This document shows, in pieces, positions 8,397-16,546 of a stretch of 64,000 nt of DNA. The stretch's first letter is position 1. The number at the start of each line of letters is the position of its first letter. The position numbers and the translations under genes were made by a program. Source of the stretch: Campylobacterota bacterium (GTDB taxonomy: Bacteria > Campylobacterota > Campylobacteria > Campylobacterales > Sulfurimonadaceae); assembly GCA_040752835.1 (NCBI GenBank), contig JBFMGG010000006.1, positions 1 through 64,000 on the forward strand, written 5' to 3'. The notes under the pieces were generated by a model. It was given only the letters and a program-made list of their open reading frames with translations. It searched no databases and was not told where the DNA came from.

Positions 8397-11300
8397 TTAC
8401 GCGGTTTTGCGTTTGGGGTATGCCATTGCGATCACGATCGCGATAACGGCATAGGTGACGGGGACGAAATCGGGAACCGGTACAGGGTCGCCTTTCGCGT
8501 ACGAGTGAAGCCCTGCGAGGTAGTAGTTTACCCCAAAATAGGTCATCAGAACCGACGTAAACGCCAGCAGGGAGACAACGCTGAAGACGTAGTCGCTGTA
8601 CGCCCCTTTGATAAAGCGCAGGTGGATGACGACGGCGTAGACGAGGATCGTCACGAGCGCCCATGTCTCTTTTGGGTCCCAGCCCCAGTAGCGGCCCCAG
8701 CTCTCGTTCGCCCAGACGCCGCCGAGGAAGTTTCCGACGGTCAGGAGGACCAGACCGATGATGAGGCTCATTTCGTTGATGGCGTTAAGCTCTTTGATCG
8801 CGAGGTTGAGCCGTCCGGCGTTTTCGCCCCGTTTAAAGACGAACAGCAGCAGGGTAATCATCCCCAGCAGCGCTCCCAGACCGAGGAACCCGTAACTGGC
8901 CGTAATCATCGACACGTGGATCGAAAGCCAGTACGACTGCAATACCGGAACGAGGTTCGTAACCTGCGGATCCATCCAGTTCAGATGGGCGACGAAGAGG
9001 ATCAGGCCCGTCAGGATCGACGTCGCGGCCATCGTCATCACCGAACGGCGCGAGAAAATGAATCCCGCGAGCACCGTAGCCCATCCGATGTAGATCATCG
9101 ACTCGTACCCGTTCGACCATGGAGCGTGACCCGAAATGTACCAGCGGATCGCAAGTCCCACCGTATGCGCGGCGAAAAAGAGCACCAACAGCCCGAACGA
9201 CATCTTCGTAAACCATGCCATCGCAAACGACGGCTTGAGGATTTTGACGAACGACAGGATCAGCAAGAGGAACCCGACGACGAAATACAACGGCCAGAGC
9301 TGTTCAAAGATGTTCGCCTTGTTGTAGAAAATCTCGGCTTTGAGCTTCATGTCGGCGGGATAGACGCTCGCCCCGACGAAACGCTGGTATTTGTCGATGC
9401 GCGCGAGTGCTTCATCGGCCTGTTTCCAGTCACCGCTTTTGATCGCGGCGTCGATGGAGCTGAAATAGCCGATGGCGAGGAGGCGCACCACTTCGCCCTC
9501 TTTGGGCTGCAGGGTTTGGAGCGCTTCGATCGTTGCGTCCCATTTGTGGTTTTTATCGTTCGGACGGGGCCACATCCGCACGAGGGAGCCGGTGTAGACC
9601 ATGTAGGCGACGTTCACCCGCTCGTCGACCTGAAGCAGCGCCTTGTCGAGTTTGTCCCGTTTGCCGGGGGACTTGCGGTTGGCTTCGTCGACGAGTTTGG
9701 CCAGTTTGTAACCCGCGATTTCGTCGGGGAATTCGAAAAACTGCGAGAAAGCGGCCGTTTTCGCATTTTCGGGAAGTCCGATGAGCTTATTGATCTCCTT
9801 GTCTCCCGTACGGATCATTGCGATCTCGCGCCATGCGTCGGGACGGAGCATCATCCCCAGAACGACCTGGTTGGAGGTGAGCCCCATAAACGTGTCGCTG
9901 CGGCCCAGCTTGGCAAGGATTTCGTGGGTCAGCGTGTCCATCGGCTTCATCCGTCCGCTGGCATCCTGCACGACGAGACGGCCGAATTGGTCGGCATGGG
10001 CTTTGTCGAAAGCCTTGGCGGTCTGGATGACCGGGTTGGACTCGTCCGAAGCGACCGCATCGGTCGATCCGAATGCCATCAGGGCAATCAGGAGCGAAGC
10101 CGCCGTTTTTTGGGCGTTGATCGATTTGAGTTTTTCACCCAGGGCGTTGAAACGGCCCGTTTTGACGAACAATACGCCAAAAAGGCCGATCGCGAGCAAC
10201 AGATACCCGATGTAGGTAATAAGGGTTCCCGGATCGCGGTTGACCGAGAGGACGGTTCCCAGTTCGTCCTGATCGTACGAGGACTGGAAAAAGCGGTATC
10301 CCTGATAATCCAGGACATGGTTCATGTAAATACGGAAGTCGAACTCTTTTTGGTTTGCCTCGTCGATCACCGTCACTTCACTGGCGTACGAGGAAGGGGA
10401 CATCGATCCCGGATAACGCTCAAGCTGAAAATCGCGCAACGCTACGGCAAAGGGGAGTTTACGCTCGATCGAACCGTACGAAGCCTGAATCATCATCTCT
10501 CCGAGCTTCACCTGAACCGCTTCGCCGATCTCTCCGGGCGTTCCCATGACGAGTGCCTGGGCGCGTTCGCCTCCTTTGGTAAAACTGAGCGTAAGCGCAT
10601 CGGAGCCTTTCATCATCGGGCCTTTGGCGGGGAGCGAAACCAGTTTTTTCACCGCTTTGGGGAGGAAGCTGCGCATGACGAACCCGCTTTGAGGACTTTG
10701 GTAGAGTGTACGTCCCGCAAAAAGGTGTTTACCGCCGGCGAGAGGTGCGCTTTGCTGCGTATCCATACTCAGCGTCATCAGCGGCTGCGGCGTAGTCAAG
10801 TACGGCTGGTCGTTTTCGACGCTGAGAGCGACAACGGGCTTTTCAAACGTTTTCCCCGAACCGAAATCGATTACCACGTCGTTGGCTTCGACGAACTCTC
10901 CCTGTACGAGCTGAACCTGCTGGGCCCCCGCCGCACCCGTTACCATCAGCTCGATAACGGGCTTGCCGGCCGGATCGGCGACCATCTCGTACGACGCGTC
11001 GCCCATGTAAGCTTCGAGCTTGACGCTCACCGATTCACCGCCGACGTCAAGCGTCCGCTCGAAATCGTTGGCTGAACGCTTGGAGAGAAAAAGAGGCTCT
11101 TCGAACGTGTAGGTATTGTCGCCTTTGAGAACCGAAAACGTAATGTAGGGCTCCGCGCTGGTAATCGCGTCGTTCTTTTCCCCTTCGCGGATGTGCATCA
11201 TCCCCTCATATCCGATGTAACGGGTCACCGCCGCGCCGACAAGGATAATCAAAAAAGCGACGTGGAACAAAAGCACCAGCGCTTTTTCGCGCCGTGCCAT

Positions 11301-11507
11301 TTTGAAATTGACAATGTTGATCGTCAGATTAAGCGCCAGAAGTGCCAGGAGCACTTCGAACCAGCGCGCGTTGTAAACGTCGGCTTTCGCACTCATGGTG
11401 CCGTAGTCGTTTTCGATGAAGGTCGCATAGCCGATTGAGACGGCGAAAATCAGCATCAAAACGGCCATCGTTTTCATGGACCCCAGAAGGGAGAGTATTT
11501 TATTCAT
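8397..11507 (-). CDS. ccsBA: Fused System II cytochrome c biogenesis protein CcsBA
   Basis: A single 1036-residue chain joins a ResB/CcsB half (membrane segments from residue 1, a large periplasmic insert, then the segment LITYIGYLLLAIGLFGVLFV) to a CcsA half with many membrane spans and the haem-handling tryptophan-rich WWD motif, seen here as ESWGRYWGWDPKETW. The fused form is typical of Campylobacterota. It moves haem outward and ligates it to CxxCH apocytochromes in the periplasm. The frame is open 14 codons further upstream, but the ATG at 11507 (MNKILSLLG) matches the family start and has a nearby purine-rich site. A terminator follows at 8347-8368. It is separated from gdhA by about 75 bp and may have its own promoter. 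Confidence 0.95.
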   Translation of the reverse strand: MNKILSLLGSMKTMAVLMLIFAVSIGYATFIENDYGTMSAKADVYNARWFEVLLALLALNLTINIVNFKMARREKALVLLFHVAFLIILVGAAVTRYIGYEGMMHIREGEKNDAITSAEPYITFSVLKGDNTYTFEEPLFLSKRSANDFERTLDVGGESVSVKLEAYMGDASYEMVADPAGKPVIELMVTGAAGAQQVQLVQGEFVEANDVVIDFGSGKTFEKPVVALSVENDQPYLTTPQPLMTLSMDTQQSAPLAGGKHLFAGRTLYQSPQSGFVMRSFLPKAVKKLVSLPAKGPMMKGSDALTLSFTKGGERAQALVMGTPGEIGEAVQVKLGEMMIQASYGSIERKLPFAVALRDFQLERYPGSMSPSSYASEVTVIDEANQKEFDFRIYMNHVLDYQGYRFFQSSYDQDELGTVLSVNRDPGTLITYIGYLLLAIGLFGVLFVKTGRFNALGEKLKSINAQKTAASLLIALMAFGSTDAVASDESNPVIQTAKAFDKAHADQFGRLVVQDASGRMKPMDTLTHEILAKLGRSDTFMGLTSNQVVLGMMLRPDAWREIAMIRTGDKEINKLIGLPENAKTAAFSQFFEFPDEIAGYKLAKLVDEANRKSPGKRDKLDKALLQVDERVNVAYMVYTGSLVRMWPRPNDKNHKWDATIEALQTLQPKEGEVVRLLAIGYFSSIDAAIKSGDWKQADEALARIDKYQRFVGASVYPADMKLKAEIFYNKANIFEQLWPLYFVVGFLLLILSFVKILKPSFAMAWFTKMSFGLLVLFFAAHTVGLAIRWYISGHAPWSNGYESMIYIGWATVLAGFIFSRRSVMTMAATSILTGLILFVAHLNWMDPQVTNLVPVLQSYWLSIHVSMITASYGFLGLGALLGMITLLLFVFKRGENAGRLNLAIKELNAINEMSLIIGLVLLTVGNFLGGVWANESWGRYWGWDPKETWALVTILVYAVVIHLRFIKGAYSDYVFSVVSLLAFTSVLMTYFGVNYYLAGLHSYAKGDPVPVPDFVPVTYAVIAIVIAMAYPKRKTA

Positions 11508-11571
11508 TGAAAGACCTGTCCTGTAATATCGGTGCAATTGTAGTCGCAATCCGGTAAATATTTGTTAACCC

Positions 11572-11589
11572 CGTGTAAATAGTTACACG
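11572..11589. repeat. Inverted repeat over the gdhA stop codon
   Basis: CGTGTAA (11572-11578) and TTACACG (11583-11589) form a perfect 7-bp stem with a 4-base loop, and one arm includes the gdhA TAA. It could end or attenuate the operon transcript before ccsBA, but there is no T-run, so terminator function is uncertain. Confidence 0.4.
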
Positions 11590-12935
11590 CCTTCGAGAAT
11601 CATCGCTTCCGCAACCCGTTTAAACGCCGCGATGTTGGCCCCGTCGACAAAGTTGCGCTCGCATCCGTACTCTTTGGCCGTCAGCGAAACCCGTTTGTAG
11701 ATCTGTGCCATGAGTTCCTGCAGCTTGCGATCGACCTTGTCGTAATCCCATTTCTCCATCGACGCGTTCTGGCTCATTTCGAATTCGCTCACCGCGACCC
11801 CTCCGGCATTGGAGGCTTTGCCCGGGGAGAAGAGGACTCCTTCGCGCTGAAACAGCTCGATGGCGTCGGGTGTGGTCGGCATGTTCGCCCCTTCAACCAC
11901 GGCAACGCAGCCGTTTTCGATCAGTTTGGCGGCGTCGATCCGGCCGAGCTCGTTTTGCGTTGCGCACGGGAACGCCGCGAAACAGGGATAGTGCCATGCC
12001 GCATGCCCCCCTTCGGGATAATCGGCTTTGGCGGTATAGACCGAGCCCGGAACACGCGCCGCGTACCCCTCCAGCGACGCACGGGAGCCGTTGCTCTTCA
12101 GCTCGCGTACGACGCACAGGTCGATCCCCCTGGGATCAAAGACCGTCCCCTCACTGTCGCTGCAGGTGACGACCAGAGCCCCCATCTGCTGAAGCTTTTC
12201 GATCGTGTGGAGCGCCACGTTCCCCGCCCCGCTGACGCAGCACGTTTTCCCCTCCAGCGTCTCCTGAAGTTCCTGCGAAAGCATCTCGGCGGCGAAATAG
12301 ACGACCCCGTACCCGGTCGCCTGCGGACGCATGAGCGATCCTCCGAATTCGTAGGGTTTGCCGCTGAGGACCCCGTCGTAGTTGCGGGTGATCCGTTTGT
12401 ATTCACCGTAGAGGTAGCCGATTTCACGGGCTCCGACCCCGATGTCGCCTGCGGGAACATCCACCCGCGCACCGATGTACTGGTAAAGCTCGCGCATGAA
12501 AGCACGGCAAAACTTCATAATCTCGAAGTCGCTTTTCCCTTTCGGATCGAAATCACTGCCCCCCTTCGCCCCGCCGATAGGGAGCCCGGTCAGGGAGTTT
12601 TTGAAAATCTGTTCGAAAGCCAGGAATTTCAAGATCCCCGTATCGACGCTGGGGTGGAATCGCAATCCGCCCTTGTACGGTCCCAGCGAATTGTTGAACT
12701 GGATCCGGTAGCCGTTGTTGATGTGGACGCGGCTTTGGTCGTCTACCCACTGAACTTTGAACTGGATCACCCGGTCGGGGGTCACGAGACGTTCCAAAAT
12801 TGCGTAGCGTTCATAGCGCGGATCGCTTTGGACGATCGGTTCGAGCGACGAGAGCACTTCGCCGACCGCCTGCAAAAACGTATTGTCGGTATTGACGTTC
12901 GACTGTTTCAGATTCGCGAGAATTTGTTCGACCAT
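11583..12935 (-). CDS. gdhA: NADP-type glutamate dehydrogenase
   Basis: 450 residues, the usual size for the hexameric bacterial enzyme. The N-terminal substrate domain contains the glycine-rich lysine segment PIGGAKGGSDFDPKGKSD and the PAGDIGVGAREIGYLYG segment; the nucleotide domain has the Rossmann motif SGAGNVALHTIEKL. It interconverts 2-oxoglutarate plus ammonium and glutamate in the cytoplasm. It lies 13 bp after polA and is probably co-transcribed with it. The window also encodes the GltBD glutamate synthase, so both ammonium assimilation routes are present, GDH presumably serving when ammonium is plentiful. Confidence 0.96.
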   Translation of the reverse strand: MVEQILANLKQSNVNTDNTFLQAVGEVLSSLEPIVQSDPRYERYAILERLVTPDRVIQFKVQWVDDQSRVHINNGYRIQFNNSLGPYKGGLRFHPSVDTGILKFLAFEQIFKNSLTGLPIGGAKGGSDFDPKGKSDFEIMKFCRAFMRELYQYIGARVDVPAGDIGVGAREIGYLYGEYKRITRNYDGVLSGKPYEFGGSLMRPQATGYGVVYFAAEMLSQELQETLEGKTCCVSGAGNVALHTIEKLQQMGALVVTCSDSEGTVFDPRGIDLCVVRELKSNGSRASLEGYAARVPGSVYTAKADYPEGGHAAWHYPCFAAFPCATQNELGRIDAAKLIENGCVAVVEGANMPTTPDAIELFQREGVLFSPGKASNAGGVAVSEFEMSQNASMEKWDYDKVDRKLQELMAQIYKRVSLTAKEYGCERNFVDGANIAAFKRVAEAMILEGV

Positions 12936-12948
12936 ACCGTATCCTTTG

Positions 12949-15678
12949 TTATTTCAGTTCGCCCCAGTGTCTGCCGATGTGCATCGAGGTTTTGAGGGGG
13001 ATCCGCAGTTGCGCAACCGTCTCCATCGCCTCCACGAAACGGCGGGCATACCCTTCCGCCTCGTTTTCGTCCGCTTCGAAAATCAGTTCGTCGTGGATCT
13101 GAAGGAGCATCGAGGCTTTCATCCCCTCTTCGCGGATCATCGCGTCGATTTTGTTCATCGAGAGCTTGATCAGATCGGCTGCCGACCCCTGAAATACGGT
13201 GTTGACCGACTCCCGTTCGTAGGCGGCTTTGAGCATCGGGGTGGCCGCGGCAAAATCGAAATAGCGGCGGCGTCCCAGCAGGGTTTCGACGTAACCCGCC
13301 GCTTTGGCCTGTTCCACAACCCCGGCAAAATACCCTTTGACGCTGGGGAACGTTTCGAAATAACGTTCGATGATCGTTTTGGCCTCTTTGGTGCTGATTC
13401 CAAGCGTATCGGAAAGTTTCTTTTGCCCCATGCCGTACAAAAGGCCGAAATTAACCGTTTTGGCGATGTGGCGCTTGGAGGGGGCTTCGGCTTCCCCGAA
13501 CAGCGCAATCGCCGTTTGCATATGGATGTCGCGCCCGTGATTGAACGCATCGACGAGGACGCTGTCTTCGCTGAAATGGGCCAAGAGCCGCAATTCGATC
13601 TGCGAGTAGTCGATGCCGATCAGCACCCTCCCCCCGCCTGCGACAAACGCTTCGCGTATCCGCAGACCGAGGGCCGTTTTGGCGGGTATATTCTGAAGGT
13701 TCGGGTTTTTCGAGCTCAGACGCCCCGTTGCCGTCCCCGTCTGGATGAACGAAGTGTAGATGCGCGAATCGGGATCGTTTTGCGCCAGCGCGATCAGCGG
13801 CTCGATGTAGGTCGAATAGAGCTTGTGATATTCGCGGTACTGCAACAGCAGCGGAATCACCGGATGTTCGTGGCGAAGCCCCTCGAGCACCTGTTCGTCG
13901 GTACTGTAGCCCGTTTTCGTCTTTTTACCCGACGGCAGCCCCAGCGTTTCGAACAACACCGTTCCCAGCTGTTTGGTCGAATTGAGGTTGAAAACGCTCC
14001 CCGCTTCGGCGTGTATCCGCTCCGTCAGCGTCGCGATCTCGGCGGCAACCTCTTTTTTAAATGCCTCCAGGACCGCCGAATCGACCGCAATCCCCTCTTT
14101 TTCCATCGATAGTAACGTCAGGGTGAAGGGGAATTCCACATCGTAGGCTTCATCCAGCGCTTTTTGTCCGCCCCGCTGAAACAGCTGGTCCCGCAGGACG
14201 TCGTAAAGGCGGTAGGTGATGTAGGCATCCTCCGCGGCGTAGCGGCATGCGGACTCAATCTCGACCGATGCGAAATTCTCCCCTTTTTTGACGGTGTCCT
14301 TGAAATGGATCATTTCGTGATGCAGCAGCGATGCGGAAAGATTGTCCATGGAGAGCGAACGCGCGGGGTCGCAGAGCCATGCCATCACCATCGTGTCGGC
14401 CAGAATCGGAAGCCGTTCGCACTCCAGGAAACGGGTGACGAAGTGGAGATCGAATTTGATGTTGTGCCCGATAATTCTGCGATCGAACAGTGCGAGAATT
14501 GCCTTTTTCGCCGCTTCGCGGCTCACCTGCGGTCCGACCCCGAGATAACTGTGGGCCATCGGCACGTAATAGCCGTTTTTGCCGTCCCAGCTGAAACTGA
14601 ACCCCACCAGCCGGTCGGTTCGGGGATCGAGCCCCGTCGTCTCGGTGTCGAATGCGACCACGGCGTCGTTCGGGATCGATTCAATCGTAGAAAAGAGCGT
14701 TTCATCGGTGTCGATCAGTACGGCACACCCTTCGGGATGATCGCATTTCGGAAATGTCGGGGCAACGGAGCGCACCGGTTCGGGTACGGAACCGTTTTGG
14801 GACTCTTCGAAAAGTGCTTTGGCCTTGAGGCTGCGCAATACCGCGTTCATCTCGTAATGGACGAGATCATCGTAAATCGGGAGAAACGGATTCTCGAAAT
14901 GCATCGCGAACTGCCCGAAATCGAGCGGTTCGAGCGCATCGGCGCTCAGACGGACCAGTTCCCGTGAACGGAACGCGTCGTCGCGGTACGTTTCGAGCAG
15001 TCCGCGTATCCGCGGCGGCGCCACTTCGTCCAGACGCGCATAGATTTCCTCCAGGCTGCCAAACTGCGCCAGCAGCTTCTGGGCGGTCACTTTTCCGATC
15101 CCCTTGACGCCGGGAACATTGTCGGCACTGTCGCCGATCAGGGACTGGTAATCGATAAACTGGGTCGGATGGACGCCGTATTTTTCGTCGCAGTGGCGCT
15201 CGTTGAGCACTTTTTTCGAGATCGCGTCGACGAGGACGACGACGTCGTCCTCGATAAGCTGATAGAGGTCTTTGTCATGCGAAACAATACGGACCAGATA
15301 CCCTTTGGCCCGTGCCTGGGCCACGACGGAAGCGATCATGTCGTCGGCTTCGAACCCGATGCGCGAAAGAGACTTGTATCCCATCTTTTCGATCCACTCG
15401 ATCGCGACGGGGAGCTGTTTTTTCAGCTCCTCGGGTGCAGGAGAGCGGTTGGCCTTGTACTGCGGATCTATCTCGGCCCGGAAACTGGGCCCCGGAGCGT
15501 CGAGGGCGAAAATCAGGTAATCGCTGCCGTGGTCTTTGTGCAGCGAGGCGATAAAATTGACAAACCCGGTCAAAAGCCCCGTAGGGAAGCCGTGTCGGTT
15601 CGAAAGGGGGGGAAGTGCGTAGAAACTGCGGAAAAAAAATCCGAAAGTATCGATAATCGTAACGGTCGGCTGTCCCAT
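12949..15678 (-). CDS. polA: DNA polymerase I
   Basis: 909 residues with all three PolA activities. An N-terminal 5'-3' exonuclease (about 1-290) begins MGQPTVTIIDTFGFFFRSFYALPP. A 3'-5' proofreading domain has intact Exo I (AFDTETTGLDP), Exo II (NIKFDL) and Exo III (YAAEDAY) motifs. The polymerase domain carries motif A (DYSQIELRLLAHFSED), the O-helix (KTVNFGLLYGMG) and motif C (QIHDELIFE). Intact proofreading residues are worth noting because some bacterial PolA proteins lose them. It works in Okazaki fragment maturation and repair synthesis, and sits in the same run as uvrA, whose excision gaps it would fill. It lies 12 bp after the HDOD gene. Confidence 0.97.
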   Translation of the reverse strand: MGQPTVTIIDTFGFFFRSFYALPPLSNRHGFPTGLLTGFVNFIASLHKDHGSDYLIFALDAPGPSFRAEIDPQYKANRSPAPEELKKQLPVAIEWIEKMGYKSLSRIGFEADDMIASVVAQARAKGYLVRIVSHDKDLYQLIEDDVVVLVDAISKKVLNERHCDEKYGVHPTQFIDYQSLIGDSADNVPGVKGIGKVTAQKLLAQFGSLEEIYARLDEVAPPRIRGLLETYRDDAFRSRELVRLSADALEPLDFGQFAMHFENPFLPIYDDLVHYEMNAVLRSLKAKALFEESQNGSVPEPVRSVAPTFPKCDHPEGCAVLIDTDETLFSTIESIPNDAVVAFDTETTGLDPRTDRLVGFSFSWDGKNGYYVPMAHSYLGVGPQVSREAAKKAILALFDRRIIGHNIKFDLHFVTRFLECERLPILADTMVMAWLCDPARSLSMDNLSASLLHHEMIHFKDTVKKGENFASVEIESACRYAAEDAYITYRLYDVLRDQLFQRGGQKALDEAYDVEFPFTLTLLSMEKEGIAVDSAVLEAFKKEVAAEIATLTERIHAEAGSVFNLNSTKQLGTVLFETLGLPSGKKTKTGYSTDEQVLEGLRHEHPVIPLLLQYREYHKLYSTYIEPLIALAQNDPDSRIYTSFIQTGTATGRLSSKNPNLQNIPAKTALGLRIREAFVAGGGRVLIGIDYSQIELRLLAHFSEDSVLVDAFNHGRDIHMQTAIALFGEAEAPSKRHIAKTVNFGLLYGMGQKKLSDTLGISTKEAKTIIERYFETFPSVKGYFAGVVEQAKAAGYVETLLGRRRYFDFAAATPMLKAAYERESVNTVFQGSAADLIKLSMNKIDAMIREEGMKASMLLQIHDELIFEADENEAEGYARRFVEAMETVAQLRIPLKTSMHIGRHWGELK

Positions 15679-15690
15679 CGGTCGGCTTTG

Positions 15691-16506
15691 TTATACCAAT
15701 TCGATTTCACGGATCGCGTCGACGGCTTCTTGCAGTTTTGAGACGTCGTACCCCGCCGTTTCGGCTTTTTTAAGCCCCTGGGTGAGCGGGTGGTCTCCGA
15801 AGGGGTTGTTGACCGGGACGATCGTTTTGACGATGTTGAGGGCGACGGCGAATTCGGCCACCGCTTCGGGCGCTTCTTCGGGCGCATCGGAGAAACGGAT
15901 CATGTCGACGAACTCCTCGTCGAAATTCCAGTGGGTGAATATTGCCGCGGTTACGGTCGCGGTAGTCTCCTCGACGTAGTTGCGTTCGACCTGCGCGATA
16001 TCGATCGCCGTATCGATGTCGGAGCGGAAGCTCGTTTCCATGTGTTCTTGGATCACGTCGCTGGCAATGAGAATTTTCCCCGTTTCCTGCAAGAACGAGG
16101 CGAGAAAGAGCTTGTCGGCCTTGGCACGGTCGATCTGGGCGTACCATTTGTGCATCAATGCCGCCTGGATCGAAGAGATTTCCGCAAACCGCTCCGACGT
16201 GATACCGTAGGGCTCCATATCGACGTTGAGCAGTTTACGGACCGAATTCCCCAGACCGATCGAGCGGGTCATGCTCATCCCGAACAGCGAGACGGCCTGT
16301 CCGACGTTCGTGATCTCGTGGCGAAAACTGTAAAGGGGAGAGTTCGCGGCCTTGAGCAGGTTGGCAACGATCATAGGGTCTTGTTCGACGACTTTAACCA
16401 TCTCGTGTATCGAGCCGTCGGGGTCGTTGCAAACCCGTTGCATGTCGATGACCGTCTTCGGAAGCGGCGGCAGAGATTTAATACTGTTGACAATCGAACT
16501 TTTCAT
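15691..16506 (-). CDS. HDOD domain signalling protein
   Basis: 271 residues, nearly all one HDOD domain: the opening IKSLPPLPKTVIDMQRVCNDP, the VEQDPMIVANLLKAANSPLY segment and the GMSMTRSIGLG helix are typical. HDOD proteins are catalytically inactive relatives of HD phosphohydrolases and are found in signalling and chemotaxis networks. No output or sensor domain is attached, so it probably acts by protein contact. It sits between uvrA (40 bp upstream) and polA (12 bp downstream), which may be operon economy rather than shared function. Confidence 0.88.
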   Translation of the reverse strand: MKSSIVNSIKSLPPLPKTVIDMQRVCNDPDGSIHEMVKVVEQDPMIVANLLKAANSPLYSFRHEITNVGQAVSLFGMSMTRSIGLGNSVRKLLNVDMEPYGITSERFAEISSIQAALMHKWYAQIDRAKADKLFLASFLQETGKILIASDVIQEHMETSFRSDIDTAIDIAQVERNYVEETTATVTAAIFTHWNFDEEFVDMIRFSDAPEEAPEAVAEFAVALNIVKTIVPVNNPFGDHPLTQGLKKAETAGYDVSKLQEAVDAIREIELV

Positions 16507-16546
16507 TATTCACCCTCGTATACACTTATAAAACACTTTTGGACTA

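Noticed and set aside
8289-11075. 928-codon open frame on the plus strand
   Set aside because: It is the antisense of ccsBA; the protein is low-complexity, rich in R, D and H, and has no domain, whereas the minus-strand product is a clear cytochrome biogenesis protein.
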